From the NCBI GenBank assembly GCA_023451735.1, contig JAEXYH010000075.1, forward strand, positions 1 through 64,000: DNA of 64,000 nucleotides, given 5' to 3'. Numbering within the stretch: position 1 is the stretch's first letter; each line of letters opens with the position of its first letter. This DNA is from Pseudomonadota bacterium. GTDB lineage: Bacteria; Pseudomonadota; Alphaproteobacteria; Rhizobiales; Rhizobiaceae. The notes beneath the pieces are model-generated. The model was not told where the DNA came from. It worked only from the letters and a program-made list of their open reading frames with translations, and searched no databases. Below are positions 1 to 9,116 of the stretch, piece by piece. The position numbers were made by a program, and so were the translations under genes.

Positions 1-118
1 CCTCGTGAATGGTCGCCACACCGGCGGAATCATAACCGCGATATTCGAGCCGCCGGAGCGCATCCACCAGACGCGCAGCTACCGGCTCCTTACCGACGAT
101 CCCAACAATTCCGCACAT
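1..118 (-). CDS. glmS: glutamine-fructose-6-phosphate aminotransferase, N-terminal fragment (cut by window edge)
   Basis: The reverse strand from 118 reads MCGIVGIVGKEPVAARLVDA and continues RRLEYRGYDSAGVATIHE to the window edge. Met followed by Cys2, the N-terminal-nucleophile glutaminase residue, and the RGYDSAG motif are diagnostic of GlmS, which makes glucosamine-6-phosphate for peptidoglycan, LPS and, as NodM, for Nod factors. Only 39 codons are present because the gene runs off the left edge. It could be the housekeeping glmS or a nodM-type paralogue; this fragment does not separate them. Family assignment is firm. Confidence 0.9.
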   Translation of the reverse strand, partial: MCGIVGIVGKEPVAARLVDALRRLEYRGYDSAGVATIHE

Positions 119-318
119 ATAAAAACCCTTTTCTGTCTAAGCTATGGTGCTCTGACTGCTCTTAGGCAAAAAGCTGTAATGGAGCAAAGCGGCAGGCGCG
201 TATGATCTTCTCGAGACCAACGCAATGAGACGGCTTCAAAAAAGCTCACAAACGTTCAACGGAAACCTCGTTCGCGAAACGTTGCCACTAAGGACATATC
301 GTTCGTTCTGACCTCTAA

Positions 319-1788
319 TTACGTCTCCGCAGGAGACTTAAACGGATAGCGTTGCTGCAAAAAGGTCTCCTTGAACGCCCTGTAATCAGCACAGATGGAG
401 CTGCCGCCCCCATCGTTAATGCAAAAAAAACGGTGCTTAGTATGTAGACTTTGCGCGATGAACCGTCTGAAATTTGACGGCCGAACGACTATGGATTCCT
501 CGTCAAACAATACGGCCCGTCTCCGCCACGCAGCATAATGATGATAAAAGAAAGACGTGAACGAAAAGTCAGTGTTTTTCCTGAACCTCGCGGTTCTAGT
601 CGCGTAGACTTCCGCCGGATATCGGGAGACCATTTCTGCATAAACTGACCGGTGGAGAGCATAGGGAACATGTCTATGTAATCTGGTGGGAAAAATGCCA
701 GTTTCACTTTGCAGAAGATTTGCCGAATTGACGGCGGCATGTTGCCACTCTTCGGCTCCTCCGGACGAGATCAACTCTCGCAGATGGGTGACCACTCCAG
801 ATCGCTCAAGCCTGCTAACGGACATTCCATACGGCGTGAAGAAGTCTGTTGGCGACACCATCCCTGCCAGGAACATATCATCATTGAAGTAGACATACTG
901 TTCAGAGAGGTCCGGAACCTCGTGGAGGAAGGTTTCTATCGCGTGAGAATTGAATAGAGGTAAGTATTTTTCTGGTATCACGTCATCGTGCCGAATCCAC
1001 ACCAGTCGACTAGAAGCTTTAAACCAGGCAGGAGGCGCGCAATTGCTTACTATGAATACTTTTCTTACCCAGGGCGCGTACGTAAAAAGCGATCTGATGG
1101 AAAATTTCAACTCGTCTGATTGACTGAAGCGATCTGGATCCATCGATTCTGCGGAGGCGTAACAGGAGAATAATGATTGCCACTCATCGTCGCTTGAATC
1201 CACCCATGTGTACACTGCGTCGATGGGCCCAATTTTCGCATCAAGTTGCTGATCGACATTGATGAAACCGTCTAAAGATGATGTCTTTTTTACCGGAGCG
1301 CGTGTTGACGTGCATTGCCAAGATTCAGCCACCTTGCGCCACAGATTCACACTTACGCGATCAAGCAGCATTCCATCTCGGACAATCGCGAGCTCGATGA
1401 CGCCGCTATCTGTTACAGTAGGTAGCCCCCGCTTATTCAAAAATTCGCTGTTAAGCCATTCGCCAGCTTCTCCAAGAATATAGAGCTCACTGCCGGTACG
1501 CATGCATGCTTTCTTGCACGCATTTAGCACCCCGGCCCAAGAAGTTGCTTGAAGATCAATATCAGCATCAACACCGGTTGCCCGCGCGGTGATCGGCAAG
1601 CTCACTTCCCTTAGCAGTGCCCCAAGCTCAAGCGGATCGCTGACTTCGGCAAGCCTAGTCTCGATCTCCTCCGAAAAACGTTCCGAAGCAAGCTCGTCGC
1701 CTGCGCGAAATTTGTCGACATTTTTCCCGCTAGCCTTCAACAACTGGGTGAGGAGTTTACGCATGAACAGTAATTTTCGAACTGCCAT
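319..1788 (-). CDS. Stealth-family capsular polysaccharide phosphotransferase
   Basis: A 489-residue protein with Stealth conserved regions: IDAVYTWVDSSDDEW near residue 190 (CR1), then ELKFSIRSLFTYAPWVRKVF and a segment ending YVYFNDDMFL (CR2), followed by conserved His-rich blocks (CR3/CR4). Stealth proteins transfer sugar-1-phosphates from nucleotide sugars to build phosphodiester-linked surface polysaccharide. The start at 1788 (MAVRKLLF) has GAGGAGG just upstream; an upstream start at 1812 lacks one. It follows a family 2 glycosyltransferase on the same strand with a gap of about 30 bp, so the two are probably co-transcribed. The N-terminal 180 residues precede the catalytic part and are unassigned. 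Confidence 0.85.
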   Translation of the reverse strand: MAVRKLLFMRKLLTQLLKASGKNVDKFRAGDELASERFSEEIETRLAEVSDPLELGALLREVSLPITARATGVDADIDLQATSWAGVLNACKKACMRTGSELYILGEAGEWLNSEFLNKRGLPTVTDSGVIELAIVRDGMLLDRVSVNLWRKVAESWQCTSTRAPVKKTSSLDGFINVDQQLDAKIGPIDAVYTWVDSSDDEWQSLFSCYASAESMDPDRFSQSDELKFSIRSLFTYAPWVRKVFIVSNCAPPAWFKASSRLVWIRHDDVIPEKYLPLFNSHAIETFLHEVPDLSEQYVYFNDDMFLAGMVSPTDFFTPYGMSVSRLERSGVVTHLRELISSGGAEEWQHAAVNSANLLQSETGIFPTRLHRHVPYALHRSVYAEMVSRYPAEVYATRTARFRKNTDFSFTSFFYHHYAAWRRRAVLFDEESIVVRPSNFRRFIAQSLHTKHRFFCINDGGGSSICADYRAFKETFLQQRYPFKSPAET

Positions 1789-1820
1789 GTTCCTCCTCGC
1801 AGGGAGCGACAAATGCTGCC

Positions 1821-2777
1821 TTACTGACCGGCGACATTAGGTTCCTCATTTGATCCCATGATGTCCCTCATCTTTCCATGGCTTGATCGAATATTTTCCC
1901 AATGTTCGATCGCAGCGGGCTGTTTTTTATATTTGACCTTTTTACCATCGAAATATTGAATTGTAGTCTGGCTGAAAAACGAAGATTCAGGTCTAAACAA
2001 GGCATGATAGAGAGTACGAAATACGATGCGCTCGCAATCTGACCCGTAGGTAATCTTTATTCTTTCATAGAAATCAGAGTCTTCGCTGATGCTCTCCGAT
2101 AGGAATCCGCCTACTCTTGCTAACACCTCGTCACGGAGAAACATCATTGAAATAATGCACTTCATCACCCTGTTTTTGTTTATCTGGAGCGTTGTGCCAT
2201 CTGAGGTGATGCGAACATAGTTGCACAAAACAATTTTGATACCGTCAGATTCCTTAAATGCATCGACTTGCATTTCCAACCGCGTCGGCAAGCTGTAGTC
2301 GTCGCCATCTTGAAAAGTGATATATTTGCCCTTGGCGGCATTCATGCCGCGATTTCGACTTGCACCGGTTCCTTCGCTGACTTCGTTATGCAACACCTGA
2401 ATGCGATTATCCTGCTCAGCGAGACGTTCAGCTATCTCCCCCGTTTGGTCGGAGCTCGCATCATTGACTACAATGATCTCGATATTCCGTATGGTTTGCG
2501 CCATCAGACTGCGTAACGCGCCTTCTATCGTGGCCTCGTTGTTTTTAGTAGCGATAACCACGCTAACTGAAGGATTTAGCTGTCGAAACACCCGTCGACG
2601 GATCGCTTTATAAGGCCACCACCACTCGTAGAGCTTTTGCGGATCGGCAAAGATGTCCGACAGTCGCCCGCTGACATCGATGCGATCGTAAGCACGTGAT
2701 AAAACCTTGCTCAACGTGCGTGAACGGATATTTTGCAGATAGCCTAGCGGAAAACGCCGGAACCCTCTGTCTTGCAT
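1821..2777 (-). CDS. family 2 glycosyltransferase
   Basis: The 318-residue protein has a GT-A/GT2 fold signature: VSVVIATKNNEATIEGALRS at about residue 75, a VNDASSDQTGEIAE nucleotide-binding segment, then TGASRNRGMNAAKGKYITFQ followed by the metal-binding DGDD. It should transfer a sugar from a nucleotide donor onto a growing surface glycan at the cytoplasmic face; donor and acceptor are not predictable. ATG at 2777 has AGGA about 10 bases upstream. It is upstream of, and probably co-transcribed with, the Stealth phosphotransferase, and divergent from the KpsC/KpsS-like gene, so the three form one polysaccharide locus. Confidence 0.85.
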   Translation of the reverse strand: MQDRGFRRFPLGYLQNIRSRTLSKVLSRAYDRIDVSGRLSDIFADPQKLYEWWWPYKAIRRRVFRQLNPSVSVVIATKNNEATIEGALRSLMAQTIRNIEIIVVNDASSDQTGEIAERLAEQDNRIQVLHNEVSEGTGASRNRGMNAAKGKYITFQDGDDYSLPTRLEMQVDAFKESDGIKIVLCNYVRITSDGTTLQINKNRVMKCIISMMFLRDEVLARVGGFLSESISEDSDFYERIKITYGSDCERIVFRTLYHALFRPESSFFSQTTIQYFDGKKVKYKKQPAAIEHWENIRSSHGKMRDIMGSNEEPNVAGQ

Positions 2778-3058
2778 CACTTTTGCTTCCTGCTTGCACG
2801 CTCGACGTGCGGCGCGCGGATCTCAATTTATGACAGTTATGTGACAAGATTGGCAACGAGGCAATGAGAAACACTGATTGCGAGGGGTAACCGCGACCTA
2901 CAAGCCGTCGCCCTTCCGTTCGCAAATCTTCCAGATCGCTGCTGATGACTATGCTTCAGTCAATTCACCTGCTCTCGTGATAACGGGTTGTTCTATAGGC
3001 TTTCGAGCAGTATCTGCTCTGAGATCGACACTCTTACGGCACTCAAAAGGAGCAAACT

Positions 3059-4219
3059 TTGAAAGCGAAACGAGTGCTTTGGGCCATACTTCGGTTCCCC
3101 GCGTTAGTTATCTCCAGTGCCGTGGTTCGGGGGCTACCCGTACGGGGAAGACCACAACTCGTCGTCTTCGGCTTTAGCGCCTGGAAAACGTTTATCCACG
3201 ATTGGTTCCCTGATCGGAACGTCATTGTGGCGCCCGCAAAAGTGGGGCGGTGGGCTTTCCACCTTTATTGGAAATGGATTATTCGTCGCGATCCTCGGAC
3301 CGAAGTTATCAGCTGGCAGTACAAAGGCCCCAAAAACATCAAATACTATTGTGAAGCGAACCGTATTCACTTCAAGTATGTTGAAGATGGATTTATTCGC
3401 TCCGTAAGTCTGGGAGCACTTCATACCCCGCCAATGTCGCTCGCTTTTGACCGCCGTGACATGTACTTCGTGGCGGAATCACGCACTGACCTTGAGGACA
3501 TACTTCTGACGTATGATTTCGATGCGGACAGGGTGCTCATGGATCGTGCGCGGAAAGCAATTTCTCATCTGTTGGACACCGGTATCAGCAAATACAATTC
3601 GGGGAGAAAAGTTGATATCGAGACAATTTACGGACCAAAAAGAACGAAAAGAGTTCTAGTTATTGGCCAGGTGGAGAGAGACGCATCTATTGCATTCGGA
3701 TGCAGCGTGCGGATCACAAACAACGATCTAGTGAGGATGGCGAGGGCGGAAAACCCTGATGCTCAAATCATTTACAAGCCACATCCTGAAGTATTGAGCG
3801 GCATAGCACCATCTGGATCTGATCCTGATGAAGTGCGCTGCATTTCTCAGATAATTGAGGACAATGTCAGCCTAGCTGACAGCTTCCGAACAATCGACCA
3901 CGTTTATACCATTACCTCATTGTCCGGCTTCGAAGCTCTTCTCCGAGGGATCAAGGTTACCACCGTTGGCTGTCCTTTCTACTCCGGCTGGGGCCTTACA
4001 GATGACCGGCAGCGCAACGAACGACGTGATAGAATTCTCACGCTAGAGCAGCTATTTGCCGGTGCATACATCCTTTATCCAAAATACTTCGACCCTGAAC
4101 ATAAGCGATATGTCGAGATTGAGGATGTTTTGTCCATTCTAACGCTGAAGCGCGAAGAGGCTATCATCAAAGCACACCACTCTCGACCTGAAGTGCCCCT
4201 TACTCGACCGGATGTTTAG
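3059..4219 (+). CDS. capsule polysaccharide transferase, KpsC/KpsS-like (beta-Kdo glycosyltransferase family)
   Basis: A 386-residue protein with the hallmarks of the Capsule_synth family: KYVEDGFIRSVSLG near residue 105, IYKPHPEV near 240, and GCPFYSGWGLTDD near 310. Family members add the beta-Kdo linker that anchors group 2-type capsules and K-antigens to lipid. Length matches one catalytic module (KpsS-like), not the double module of full-length KpsC. The start is TTG at 3059, supported by AAGGAG 8 bases upstream; no better ATG exists. It diverges from the GT2-Stealth pair across about 280 bp that must hold both promoters. Confidence 0.85.
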   Translation: MKAKRVLWAILRFPALVISSAVVRGLPVRGRPQLVVFGFSAWKTFIHDWFPDRNVIVAPAKVGRWAFHLYWKWIIRRDPRTEVISWQYKGPKNIKYYCEANRIHFKYVEDGFIRSVSLGALHTPPMSLAFDRRDMYFVAESRTDLEDILLTYDFDADRVLMDRARKAISHLLDTGISKYNSGRKVDIETIYGPKRTKRVLVIGQVERDASIAFGCSVRITNNDLVRMARAENPDAQIIYKPHPEVLSGIAPSGSDPDEVRCISQIIEDNVSLADSFRTIDHVYTITSLSGFEALLRGIKVTTVGCPFYSGWGLTDDRQRNERRDRILTLEQLFAGAYILYPKYFDPEHKRYVEIEDVLSILTLKREEAIIKAHHSRPEVPLTRPDV

Positions 4220-4935
4220 AATAAGCAGTGACATAATTACCGGACTTTCCCCGTGATGTGAGGCTTTGAGTTTTCGTCTTATGAGACTGAAGCTGTACCG
4301 CCGGGCTGCCGCATCCTTCCAGATCGCAATAAAGATTGATTGCGCCACCAGCAAAGTCTGGGTGAAAATATTCTGCTCTAGGGTGGCTGCCGAAGGTCTC
4401 AGCAACACTTCGATGCACGCCAGCGTGATGCCAAGGCGTTTCCCTAATACATGTCTCACGCGGAAGTCCCAAGGCGATGAATATGATTGCAGAAACAAAA
4501 GACCGGGCAAATACGTCGATCCATCCAGGTCCCACACCTTAGGAAGCCTAACTGGGCGAGAATGACTACATACGTTGCTATCATTTGACTCTCGACATGC
4601 TTGTTCGTATTTTGTTCTGGAAAAATGGAGAGGTCTGGATATGAGGTGGGTTTCCCCATGAGCCAAGTTATCGGCCAGAATCGCGCGCCGTCGCGTCGCA
4701 GGTCGGTGCAACGCTTGCTAGCGATACGTCCTGGCTTGACCTCCCTGGTGAGATACATCTCCGCCCGAAGTTCGATTGGGAGCTTGCTGACGACGAAACA
4801 AGTTACTGGAACGACGTTTTGGGACCAGGCGGTGGATGCGGACCGCTTCACAATGATCCTCAACATGAAAAATATCTAACACGCCGGGAATGATAGCGCC
4901 GGCCGCCAGCCGCCGAGATCCCGTCGATTGATGAC
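4220..4935. other. 716-bp gap between capsule gene and dinB, no convincing intact gene
   Basis: No reading frame here has a credible start, ribosome binding site and recognisable protein. Overlapping frames on both strands (for example 4200-4535 on the minus strand) cannot be ranked by eye. Composition is slightly lower in G+C than the flanking genes. The last 300 bp hold a plus-strand protein-like fragment described separately. Confidence 0.5.
4597..4887 (+). pseudogene. possible decayed gene fragment upstream of dinB
   Basis: In plus-strand frame 1 the sequence reads MLVRILFWKNGEVWI, a TGA stop at 4642-4644, then a continuous protein-like segment including WLDLPGEIHLRPKFDWELAD and SYWNDVLGPGGG, ending at a stop at 4885-4887. 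The composition (Trp, Asp, Gly spacing) looks like real coding sequence, not random translation, and the internal stop suggests decay. I do not recognise the family. Evidence is only the look of the translation, so confidence is low. Confidence 0.22.
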
Positions 4936-6027
4936 ATGACAGCTCCGATTATTAGAAAGATCATCCACGTCGACATGGACGCTTTTTATGCCTCGGTGGA
5001 ACAGCGCGATAATCCGGAGCTGCGGGGCAAACCGCTGGCGGTCGGTGGCGCTGCCGCAAGAGGTGTGGTTGCGGCCGCGAGCTATGAGGCGCGAAAATAT
5101 GGTGTTCGTTCGGCGATGCCGTCGGTTACCGCTGCACGCAAATGCCCAGAACTGATTTTTGTGAAGCCTCGATTTGAGGTGTATCGGGCCGTCTCACAGC
5201 AGATTCGAGAGATCTTCGCAGAGTACACGCCACTGATCGAGCCGCTGTCGCTGGATGAGGCCTATCTCGACGTGACCGAGAACCTGAAAGGTATGCCGAT
5301 CGCCACCGAGATCGCGTTGGAGATCCGATCAAGGATCAAGGTGGTGACCGGACTGAATGCTTCAGCTGGGATTTCCTACAACAAGTTTTTTGCCAAGATG
5401 GCGTCCGACCTCAACAAGCCGAACGGTCAGGCCGTCATCACGCCGAAGAATGGCCCTGCTTTCGTCGAAGGGCTTGCTGTCAAGAAATTCCACGGTGTCG
5501 GGCCGGCTACGGCGGAGAAGATGCATCGGCTCGGCATCGAGACCGGCGCGGACTTGAAGGCACAGTCGCTGCAATTCCTTAGCCAGAATTTCGGCAAGTC
5601 CGGGCCATACTTCTACGGCATCGCCCGTGGTATCGATGACCGCCAGGTCCGGCCTGATCGCATTCGCAAGTCGGTCGGCGCCGAAGATACATTCACGCAG
5701 GACATCGACGATCTTGATCTCGCAACCAGCGAATTGAAACCGCTCGTGGATAAAGTTTGGAGCTACTGCGACTCGAAGGGTATCTCCGGCAAGACTGTTA
5801 CAGTGAAAATCAAATATTCGGATTTCACACAAGCGACCAGAAGCCGGACCGGTGCCCTGCCCTTTCCGAATAGCCAGGACATTCTCGAGGCCGCCTCATC
5901 GCTTCTGGCAACGGTCTATCCGTTCAAGCGATCGGTTCGATTGCTGGGTGTCACCCTCTCCTCGCTCATACACGAGCGCAAGGAAATCATCGGCGAAGAT
6001 CAGCCGGAATTGAATTTCGAGATGTAG
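4936..6027 (+). CDS. dinB: DNA polymerase IV (Y-family translesion polymerase)
   Basis: 363 residues covering the full Pol IV core. IIHVDMDAFYASVEQRDNPE at residues 8-27 holds the first metal-binding Asp pair, SLDEAYLDVT near 103 the second acidic pair (D, E), and the helix-hairpin-helix thumb GVGPATAEKMHRLGI lies near 190. The little-finger domain follows and the protein ends ELNFEM, resembling the C-terminal beta-clamp-binding tail of DinB. It performs error-prone bypass of lesions. Plasmid-borne extra dinB copies are common in rhizobia. It converges on the minus-strand sRNA, whose terminator hairpin lies just past its stop and could serve both directions. Confidence 0.93.
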   Translation: MTAPIIRKIIHVDMDAFYASVEQRDNPELRGKPLAVGGAAARGVVAAASYEARKYGVRSAMPSVTAARKCPELIFVKPRFEVYRAVSQQIREIFAEYTPLIEPLSLDEAYLDVTENLKGMPIATEIALEIRSRIKVVTGLNASAGISYNKFFAKMASDLNKPNGQAVITPKNGPAFVEGLAVKKFHGVGPATAEKMHRLGIETGADLKAQSLQFLSQNFGKSGPYFYGIARGIDDRQVRPDRIRKSVGAEDTFTQDIDDLDLATSELKPLVDKVWSYCDSKGISGKTVTVKIKYSDFTQATRSRTGALPFPNSQDILEAASSLLATVYPFKRSVRLLGVTLSSLIHERKEIIGEDQPELNFEM

Positions 6028-6035
6028 CGGAATAC

Positions 6036-6195
6036 GAAAAAGCCTGCCGCGGGAGGAGGTGCGGCAGGCTTTTCGAAAAGAACCGAACAGCGACTGGGAG
6101 GAGGAGTGCCGCTGTTCATTCAGGCTACCCTTGGGAGGAGGATTGGGCCACCTGAAACCCGAAGCTCTGTGGGAGGAGGTACATCACTTCGTTGG
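6036..6195 (-). ncRNA. alpha-r14 / NfeR1-type small RNA with four anti-Shine-Dalgarno loops
   Basis: Four consecutive hairpins each carry CCUCCUCCC in the loop when read on the minus strand: loops at 6171-6179, 6133-6141, 6096-6104 and 6051-6059. The stems are clear, e.g. AGCCTGCCGC/GCGGCAGGCT (6041-6070) and the GAACAGCG/CGCTGTTC pair (6085-6117). The last stem is followed on the minus strand by TTTTT, a Rho-independent terminator. A minus-strand TATAAG (6201-6206) is a plausible -10. Rhizobial alpha-r14 RNAs such as NfeR1 expose repeated anti-SD loops that pair with ribosome binding sites of transport mRNAs; that match is from family knowledge. The exact 5' end is inferred. Confidence 0.8.
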
Positions 6196-6298
6196 GATTA
6201 CTTATACAGCATCACGCGCGACTAGTTAGATAGCTCACCGCAGCCCAGCTATGCGCCAGGCGCAATGCGCAAAGGTCAATTGCCTTGTTTTTGAACCT

Positions 6299-7252
6299 CT
6301 ACGCGCGAAACCGGTCGAAAGCAGTCAGAAATTTGGTTGGTGGGTCCGCTTCCGGATACCGGTAGATTTCAGCTCGCAGATAGTGGAGCTCGTCGGCCAA
6401 GTCGGCTTCGTCCACTTCGACCCACCAGGACTTTGGACGACCTTCGCTGCCGTCCGACCATCGATAGCCGCGCGCTTTGAGGTGATCCTTCAGATCGAAA
6501 GGACTGTTTTCGGCAAAGATGCGGACGCGGGACTTCTGGCTGTTAAGATAGAGTTCCGCAAACGGAGTGGCGGCATCTCGTTCCGTCTTTCGATCCAGGA
6601 CCTCCAGCAAGGCGAAACAGTCGTCGACCGCTCTATGGCCGTCGTGAAAAAAGCCGGCCTGACCGATCAGGTAACCGAGCTTGGTGCCCTCGAAGCCACG
6701 CGATGACCAATCGATCTCAGAGTTTGAACACCCCCACGCCTTGTCTGAAAACACTGAGGAAAGATGTTCGCAGAAGGGTCGGTCGAAACCTGCATTGTGG
6801 GCAATGATGAGATCTGCGGGAGCGACCAGAGAGCGCACGGCTCGCATGTCGATCATCTGGCCTGAAACCATTTCGTCGGTAATGCCAGTGAGCTTGGTGA
6901 TTTCCGCTGGGATAGGTCTGCTGGGCTGCTGCAGGCCGCCATAAACACTCGTCACGTCGCCAATCCCTCCCCGGTCATCGAAAGTGAAGGCGATCAGTCC
7001 GATCTCAATGACTTCTTCTTTACGATGATCGAGACCAGTGGTCTCGGTGTCGAGGATGATACCCATCAGTGGGAAACTGGGCCGGCTGAAATCTGCCGTA
7101 GCGCGTGGCTCGAGCTTTTGCAGGATGCGATATCGGCCGGACGCGGCCAAGTGCGCGACCATCTCAGCCTCTGTCATCTGCCTGCTGATTGGCCCCTGGT
7201 TCGGCAGACGCAATGAAGGGTCAGATCCTGCATGCGGATCGTCGGAAAACAT
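6299..7252 (-). CDS. DEDDh 3'-5' exonuclease, DNA polymerase III epsilon-like
   Basis: The exonuclease motifs are in order: ILDTETTGLD (Exo I, D and E), IIAHNAGFDRPF (Exo II) and HDGHRAVDDC (Exo III, His and Asp). This is the DnaQ/DEDDh fold that removes 3' nucleotides. The N-terminal 65 residues and the C-terminal segment (IFAENSPFDLKDHLKARGYR and following WW-containing tail) are outside the catalytic core, so this is not housekeeping DnaQ. It is probably a repair or RNA/DNA trimming enzyme. I prefer the start MFSDDP at 7252; a longer frame to 7309 exists, and neither has a clear SD. It lies in line with the sRNA, about 100 bp upstream of it on the same strand. Confidence 0.82.
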   Translation of the reverse strand: MFSDDPHAGSDPSLRLPNQGPISRQMTEAEMVAHLAASGRYRILQKLEPRATADFSRPSFPLMGIILDTETTGLDHRKEEVIEIGLIAFTFDDRGGIGDVTSVYGGLQQPSRPIPAEITKLTGITDEMVSGQMIDMRAVRSLVAPADLIIAHNAGFDRPFCEHLSSVFSDKAWGCSNSEIDWSSRGFEGTKLGYLIGQAGFFHDGHRAVDDCFALLEVLDRKTERDAATPFAELYLNSQKSRVRIFAENSPFDLKDHLKARGYRWSDGSEGRPKSWWVEVDEADLADELHYLRAEIYRYPEADPPTKFLTAFDRFRA

Positions 7253-7584
7253 ATCGAACTGGGTGGGCAATCTGACCGTCCTATCGCAGAGCACGCAGAT
7301 TGCTATCACGATGATCGAATTTAGTCATCCGGTCACACACTGTGGTGGACGTGAAGCACTAAGTAAGAAACACCAGATCGCGTGAACAACTGCCATCTGC
7401 TCGGTACGGGCATGCCTCGCCAATTGTTCGAGCCTCGATATTTTGTGGATGCGCTTCTCCCAGAAGGATGGATGGTCTGGGCAGACTGGCCCTGGGCGAG
7501 ATGTTGCCTGACGGCAAGCAACTTCGCCGCATCGGCAAGACTTTTCAGAATGCCAACACGCCCTTCCTGCTGGGATCGGGAAAT

Positions 7585-8160
7585 TTACTCTCCGGTTCGC
7601 CGCAACATTTCTTTCATGAGGATGTTTTCCGAGCGGAGCTTTTCGATCAGGAGCTGTTTGAGCCGCTTGTTTTCCATCTCTAGGATGGAGAGGATATCGC
7701 CGTCGGATAGGATCTCGACTGAACGTGGAGGCTGTGCTGGTGCGCTGAGCTTTGCGGTCGATGGCTTTTTCGATCTGACGATTGATCGCGATCTCGTTTG
7801 CCGTTTGCGTTCTTGTTTGGGCGTCGGATCGGCAACATTTGATGCCTCGATCTTGTTCTCCACTGCCTCATGCGTGTCGGGGGCGGTGTTTGCATCTTCG
7901 TTTCTCGCCGTGGCAGCAGCAGTTACGGGGAGATGATGGTCTTCGTCGCGGGCGGCCAAATCTTGCGGCGCGTTGGCCTGGACGTCCCCTGTGCTGTCTG
8001 CCGTTATTTTCAGATCAGCCATATCGTCGGCGGCAGCCTGCGCCAGCGCCTTCAAGTCCGTGTTGCCCCAGATCGACTTCACGGCGGCCTTCGGCTGTCG
8101 GCGGTTTGATTTGTATTCGACAACAAAACTACGTTGCGCTCGGTTGCTGGTATTTTTCAA
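7585..8160 (-). CDS. SyrB-like protein 1, C-terminal coiled coil
   Basis: 191 residues. The N-terminus has FVVEYKSNRRQPKAAVKSIW and DLKALAQAA, the middle is an Ala/Lys/Arg-rich low-complexity linker, and the C-terminus is a leucine heptad segment DILSILEMENKRLKQLLIEK followed by LRSENILMKEML. That C-terminal pattern (LExENkxLrxxLxEKLRxEN) is the signature of rhizobial SyrB-type regulators; SyrB represses syrM expression in Sinorhizobium. The start is TTG with AGGA 8 bases upstream. It is the first of three related minus-strand genes in 2.1 kb. Which target it regulates is unknown. Confidence 0.65.
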   Translation of the reverse strand: MKNTSNRAQRSFVVEYKSNRRQPKAAVKSIWGNTDLKALAQAAADDMADLKITADSTGDVQANAPQDLAARDEDHHLPVTAAATARNEDANTAPDTHEAVENKIEASNVADPTPKQERKRQTRSRSIVRSKKPSTAKLSAPAQPPRSVEILSDGDILSILEMENKRLKQLLIEKLRSENILMKEMLRRTGE

Positions 8161-8507
8161 ACGATATTCCTGACGCCAAGTTAAAGCGCTGACGGAGTTG
8201 CGGAGTGTCGCGCCTTTCGGTCGAGCCGTTCAGGGGACGCGATGACTGTAGTAGAACACGCCGCTCCCAATGTCATCATCTAGCGCGAACGTCAGCATGC
8301 TGCGGGAAAGTAGCAGCAATTTGACGAACCGTCGCCTCTCGGCGAAACATCAGCCAGTTTGGTCATCCGACACCTTGTAGGGCTCGTAGATGATCCGCCT
8401 CTCTGAACAAAAATTGATGTGACCCGCAAAAGCGGAAAGCTCGAGGTGCCATAGCAGCGCCAATCTCTTCTCGTCTTTTCCCGAGCAGTCTGGGGTTCGG
8501 ACCTCGG
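8161..8507. other. 347-bp gap between the first two SyrB-like genes
   Basis: No supported gene is seen. Neither strand has a frame with a start, SD and recognisable product, and no strong hairpin with a T-tract stands out. It should contain the promoter of SyrB-like gene 1, but I cannot place one. Confidence 0.45.
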
Positions 8508-9116
8508 CTAACCGTTCGAGGTATACCGATCGAGCATCGACTTTAGGTAAGCATTTTGAAGCGAAAGCTTTTCCGAAAGAAGGCGCCTGAGCTCGGCGAT
8601 CTCCTGGTCGAGCATAAGCATCTCTTGGTGGGCGGTTTTCTCGACAGGAGCCTTTGCCGGTCCAGTTTTCTCAGCAAGTGTTACCTCTGACTTGGAAAGC
8701 GCCTGTTCCCCAGAATTCTTCGCGTTTGGAGCTGCTGCTGCCGGCCCAGCCCGTTCATTCTCGTGAGCCTGGCGGACAGAGGATGAGGTCACGCTCGGAA
8801 CATTGCTCGTTACGAATTCGGTCGCAACACTGGATGGCATGTCAATCGGAGCAGCCTCCTCTTCGACAACATCAGCTTCAGATGCGGCCACCGCGGCAGA
8901 AACGGCCTCAATTGTCTTGGTGTCCGCCTTGGATGGATACGTCCCTAATTGACTGCTAGGCTGTGCGGCAACTTTTTCCTCAACGCTCTTTTCATCTTGG
9001 ACGGGGTGATGTTCCACCGCGAGAATGTCAGGAGCTTTGGTGACCTGCTCGGCCGCATGATCATCCGCAGCTTTTCGCGACACCAGGCCTGAGAGAAATC
9101 TCCATGGTGTTTTCAT
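8508..9116 (-). CDS. SyrB-like protein 2, C-terminal coiled coil
   Basis: 202 residues starting MKTPWRFLSGLVSRKAADDH. An acidic/Ala/Val-rich disordered middle leads to the C-terminal heptad segment EMLMLDQEIAELRRLLSEKL then SLQNAYLKSMLDRY. The last 40 residues align by pattern with the two neighbouring genes (E-KL..N-L in each), but the body is unrelated in composition (acidic rather than basic). So this is a divergent paralogue or a protein sharing only the oligomerisation tail. ATG at 9116 has a weak upstream GAGG. No catalytic domain is visible. Confidence 0.6.
   Translation of the reverse strand: MKTPWRFLSGLVSRKAADDHAAEQVTKAPDILAVEHHPVQDEKSVEEKVAAQPSSQLGTYPSKADTKTIEAVSAAVAASEADVVEEEAAPIDMPSSVATEFVTSNVPSVTSSSVRQAHENERAGPAAAAPNAKNSGEQALSKSEVTLAEKTGPAKAPVEKTAHQEMLMLDQEIAELRRLLSEKLSLQNAYLKSMLDRYTSNG

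Noticed and set aside
1..118. glmS as a Tn7-type insertion site
   Set aside because: Tn7 inserts downstream of the 3' end of glmS; only the 5' end is here, and no Tn7 transposition genes are seen.
4139..4711. 190-residue minus-strand frame downstream of the capsule gene
   Set aside because: It overlaps the capsule gene end and has no SD; the translation is Arg/Ser-rich as expected for a shadow.
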